Assembly: GCA_048939265.1 (NCBI GenBank)
Contig: JBHLPQ010000183.1
Coordinates: forward strand, 1-7,637
Length of the DNA: 7,637 nucleotides
Direction: 5' to 3'
Source of the DNA: Hodarchaeum sp048939265
Lineage (GTDB): Archaea > Asgardarchaeota > Heimdallarchaeia > Hodarchaeales > Hodarchaeaceae
A program made the position numbers and the translations under genes. The first letter of the stretch is position 1. Every line of letters begins with the position of its first letter. The notes beneath the pieces are model-generated. The model had not been told where the DNA came from. It did no database searches and was given only the letters and a program-made list of their open reading frames with translations. Shown one piece after another: positions 5,359 to 7,637 of this stretch.

Positions 5359-6087
5359 TCAATGAATATTCCTTGAGTGGTAATGAACTACCATTTTAAG
5401 CCATATCATATCACCAATTTTATTATATGCTTTAATTTCAAAGTAAGGTGACTCTGAAAAAGTAGCCAATGGTCTTGAGAGATTAAAGATAAGCACCCCT
5501 TGACCACTAATCACTGGAGCCAAAGCCAACTGAATTTCATCAAGAAGTTGTTGGTTTAACAATTCACCATTCAAACGGCTTCCTCCTTCAACCATTAGTT
5601 TTTCTACCTTAAAATCCGTCTTTAGAAGAGATAGAAGCTGAGACAAATCTGTTAAGGGTCCCTTTCCACATGTAATAACTTGGCATCCGCTTTTCTCAAG
5701 TTTCTTTTTTTGGTTCAGTGAACATTGAGATGTTGTAGCGACAAGAGTAGTAATATCTGGCCTATATGTTATTATTCTTGATTTTAAAGGAATTTTGCCA
5801 TCTGAGCTGACAACAACTCGTATAGGATGCTTTTTCACTTTTATACCAATCAAAGATTCATTCACAGTCAATTTTGAATCATCAGCTCTGACAGTTCCGC
5901 TTCCAACCATAATGGCGTCGGAATTAGCTCTTAAAAAGTGAACCCGCTTCCAATCTTCAGAATTTGACAAACTAGAATCCCCCTCATAAGTAGCAATATT
6001 CCCATCAAGACTGATAGCTGCAGATAAAAACACAAACGGACGGATTATAGAATATTTAGACAAGTTCATTTGAGATAAATTCTCCAT
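5359..6087 (-). CDS. arfC: 2,5-diamino-6-ribosylamino-4(3H)-pyrimidinone 5'-phosphate reductase (riboflavin synthesis)
   Basis: The 242-residue protein matches the archaeal RibD C-terminal-type reductase (EC 1.1.1.302), which reduces the ribosyl side chain of the pyrimidine intermediate to ribityl using NAD(P)H, in the cytoplasm. Characteristic segments are AAISLDGNIAT (23-33), RVHFLRANSDAIMVGSGTVRADD (48-70, with the G-rich nucleotide-binding turn), RVVVSSDGKIP (90-100), LMVEGGSRLNGELL (164-177) and LLDEIQLALAPVISG (181-195). They line up with my recollection of the Methanocaldococcus enzyme. No N-terminal deaminase domain is present, as is usual in archaea. ATG 6087 makes the gene overlap the upstream amidohydrolase by 32 bases; an internal ATG at 6069 would reduce this to 14. 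Either way the two are translationally linked. Confidence 0.92.
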   Translation of the reverse strand: MENLSQMNLSKYSIIRPFVFLSAAISLDGNIATYEGDSSLSNSEDWKRVHFLRANSDAIMVGSGTVRADDSKLTVNESLIGIKVKKHPIRVVVSSDGKIPLKSRIITYRPDITTLVATTSQCSLNQKKKLEKSGCQVITCGKGPLTDLSQLLSLLKTDFKVEKLMVEGGSRLNGELLNQQLLDEIQLALAPVISGQGVLIFNLSRPLATFSESPYFEIKAYNKIGDMIWLKMVVHYHSRNIH

Positions 6088-7222
6088 GGTATAGATTTAG
6101 AGAGATATCTTCTGGAAGATGACAACGAAAAATTAAATTTATAAGAGGATCCTTTCCAAATATAGTTCTAGGGCTTTGAAGATTGATAACTAATAAATCA
6201 GCCCAAAAATTTTTCTTAATGCATCCTGTAGATACCTTTAAAGCTTTTGAAGGGTTAACTGTAATAAATTTTAGAGCATTGGCAGGATCAATTGAAATCC
6301 CCTGCTCCTTCAGCCGCAAAACAAGCCATCTTAGTTCTTCTAAAATATTTGGGGAACTGGACATAACATTATCAGTTCCTAATCCAATTAAATGTCCTTT
6401 ATCCAGAAAAAAATCTATTGGTGGAAAACCTAATCCGAAATATGCGTTGGAACGCGGACAAAAAACAATAAACTTAGAGGTGGGGATTTTTTTGAGTTCA
6501 TCTTCGTCAAGTTTCGTTAGGTGGATAAGGATATCAGGATTCAGATACTTTAAAGCGACCTGTAGATCAGAAATTCCAAAGCGTTCAAGTGATTCCTGGA
6601 TTACTTGCAGTTCTTCCCCGATATGTGTTGCTACCAAGATATCTGGAGACGAGGTTTGGTTTTTAATTGATTCTAATTCTTTTTGGGAGAAAAATAGTGG
6701 TGTTGCCAATCCCAATCCATCACATTGAGATAGTATAGTAGCTAAATTAGTTTCATTATCCTGGCGTCCTAGGATGTGAAGGTCGATCGGAAGTCTTTCT
6801 ACTGCTTCCCGGAGTTCATTAATTCCATTTATGCCGTTTTCTCTAAAATCATAACAGACTGCGGTACCACTCTGAATCATTTCTATTAGGGCTGATCTCA
6901 TTGCGGTTATTCGATTAATTCTTGGATATTGATTAATTTGATATTTATGACCTTTAATCCCTACAGCTTCATTTAAACTAAGAGAAAAGGCTTGGTCTTT
7001 TAATATGGAATCCCCGATGTGGGTATGAGAGTTGATAAACTTGGGGATCATTAAATGATGAGGAAATGAAAATTCTTTTGTGTCTTCATTTCGAGAAACA
7101 TTGTAATTTATCTGAGAAATCCTACCATATTCATTGATCTTCACTAATACGTTCTGTCTTAATGTCAAGTTTTCCCCTAATAGTGCGAATTTACTGTATA
7201 TTTGATAGGGATTTATCATCAT
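6056..7222 (-). CDS. Amidohydrolase-superfamily metal-dependent hydrolase, probable deaminase of the SAH/guanine/cytosine deaminase type
   Basis: The 388-residue protein has the layout of the deaminase subtype: an N-terminal beta-sandwich part, then a TIM barrel with HTH (H66, H68), THIGEE (H200 metal ligand, E203 general acid/base), LIHLTKL (H234), FCPRSNAYFGLGFPP (252-268) and GLGTDNVMSSSPNILEELR (D284 metal ligand). The HxxE spacing and the PRSN...GTDN order match S-adenosylhomocysteine, guanine and chlorotriazine-type hydrolases that bind one divalent metal. The expected reaction is hydrolytic deamination of an aminated ring; the exact substrate is not readable. The stop codon overlaps the start of arfC, so a role in riboflavin or purine/pyrimidine turnover is likely. 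In-frame TTG 7249 would add nine residues; the ATG-ATG at 7222/7219 is preferred. Alternatives are SAH/MTA or 5'-deoxyadenosine deaminase. Confidence 0.88.
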   Translation of the reverse strand: MMINPYQIYSKFALLGENLTLRQNVLVKINEYGRISQINYNVSRNEDTKEFSFPHHLMIPKFINSHTHIGDSILKDQAFSLSLNEAVGIKGHKYQINQYPRINRITAMRSALIEMIQSGTAVCYDFRENGINGINELREAVERLPIDLHILGRQDNETNLATILSQCDGLGLATPLFFSQKELESIKNQTSSPDILVATHIGEELQVIQESLERFGISDLQVALKYLNPDILIHLTKLDEDELKKIPTSKFIVFCPRSNAYFGLGFPPIDFFLDKGHLIGLGTDNVMSSSPNILEELRWLVLRLKEQGISIDPANALKFITVNPSKALKVSTGCIKKNFWADLLVINLQSPRTIFGKDPLINLIFRCHLPEDISLNLYHGEFISNELV

Positions 7223-7270
7223 GAGACACAGATCCAAATATATTAGCAATCAATCGGATGATTTGATGAA

Positions 7271-7280
7271 GCTATATTTT
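7271..7280 (-). promoter_or_regulatory. Putative TATA box of the amidohydrolase-arfC operon
   Basis: On the minus strand this reads AAAATATAGC; a start about 25 bases downstream would fall near 7250 and give a leader of roughly 28 nt before ATG 7222. A second box, TAATATATTT (about 7236-7245), lies too close for a leader and would imply a start at or inside the first codons. Confidence 0.3.
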
Positions 7281-7374
7281 AATAATGTAGATTATTGTTA
7301 ATTAAACACCTTGCCCTTGAAATTATATCAACTCATTTTTTCATATTCAAGATATAACAGAAAATGATGATAAT

Positions 7375-7390
7375 ATGTAAAAATTTACAT
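7375..7390. promoter_or_regulatory. Perfect 16-bp palindrome, possible operator
   Basis: ATGTAAA-AA-TTTACAT is a perfect dyad with 7-bp arms. It lies about 100 bases upstream of the amidohydrolase TATA-like box and could serve that operon or a gene beyond the window. The AT-rich composition makes chance occurrence possible. Confidence 0.25.
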
Positions 7391-7637
7391 TAATTTTAAT
7401 CGAGGAAGACATCGGAAATTGTGGTTTGTGAGAAACAACTTATCAATAAACGAATTTCAAAACAATATAAATTTTAAATTCACTAAGAAGCTCCGTACAA
7501 CATTTTCTTATTATTATATGAGAAAAAATGATAAAAAGGATTGAATTACAGAGATTCATCCTAAATTATCTTTGTTTTCACGTCTTTATTCAATATTTCA
7601 TTTATCTCAATTATTTATGACACATTACCTCAGACTA

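Larger units (their letters stand above)
7250..7637. other. AT-rich region without a supportable gene at the window end
   Basis: Nearly 390 bases upstream of the amidohydrolase show no convincing gene on either strand and no tRNA or CRISPR pattern. Apart from the promoter candidate, the clearest structure is a 16-bp palindrome at 7375-7390. An imperfect inverted repeat (CATTTTCT near 7501 with AGAAAAAATG near 7521-7530) is probably chance. The last 21 bases open with an ATG (7617) that stays in frame to the edge, but no ribosome site precedes it. Confidence 0.6.

Noticed and set aside
6183..6728. Plus-strand open frame of 181 codons
   Set aside because: It is antisense to the amidohydrolase, whose metal-ligand motifs prove the coding strand; the plus-strand translation is serine-rich without domain features.
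7363..7370. ATGATGA resembling a C box of a C/D-box guide RNA
   Set aside because: No CTGA D box or internal C'/D' boxes occur within the expected distance.
7419..7544. A 41-codon TTG frame with GAGGA upstream
   Set aside because: The spacing to GAGGA is long, and the translation is Asn/Lys/Phe/Tyr-rich as expected from AT-rich noncoding DNA.
7617..7637. ATG open to the window end (7 codons)
   Set aside because: It has no ribosome site and is too short to judge; it could be a gene start only if the frame continues beyond the window.

Overview
The window looks like a chromosomal piece of an Asgard archaeon (Promethearchaeati/Asgardarchaeota). It is AT-rich, uses Shine-Dalgarno-like sites and TATA-like promoter boxes, and encodes an archaeal-type riboflavin enzyme. 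It also packs several proteins of the 'eukaryotic signature' type into about 5 kb: a Rab-like small GTPase, two roadblock/LC7 proteins, a longin-like domain fused to a MinD/ParA-like ATPase, and a zinc-ribbon/Yip1-like membrane protein. Lineage within Asgard cannot be fixed from this sequence alone.

Layout. (1) 1-1683 (+): a 5'-truncated multidomain protein with a degenerate MinD/ParA-like ATPase, a longin-like domain, a linker and a C-terminal winged helix. (2) 1988-2527 (+): a complete Rab-like GTPase with all five G motifs, starting at TTG behind a good ribosome site. (3) 2590-3018 (-): a coiled-coil plus winged-helix regulator, convergent with the GTPase and separated from it by a long imperfect hairpin; a 22-bp near-palindrome lies upstream of its promoter. 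(4) 3479-4162 (+): a two-gene operon of closely related roadblock proteins, ending in a hairpin that overlaps the second stop codon. (5) 4340-5299 (+): a zinc-ribbon protein with about five membrane segments, Yip1-like. (6) 5359-7222 (-): a two-gene overlapping operon of an amidohydrolase (deaminase subtype) followed by the archaeal riboflavin-pathway reductase ArfC. (7) 7223-7637: AT-rich DNA without a supportable gene.

How they may work together. The plus-strand genes are parts that in eukaryotes form GTPase-based membrane signalling and trafficking systems: a small GTPase, roadblock and longin platforms that bind GTPases, and a Yip1-family membrane protein whose eukaryotic relatives bind Rab GTPases. 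Their clustering suggests, but does not prove, a shared module. The minus-strand operon is metabolic. Its overlap suggests that the amidohydrolase acts next to ArfC, which makes it a candidate for the deamination step of archaeal riboflavin synthesis; to my knowledge that step has no assigned archaeal enzyme.
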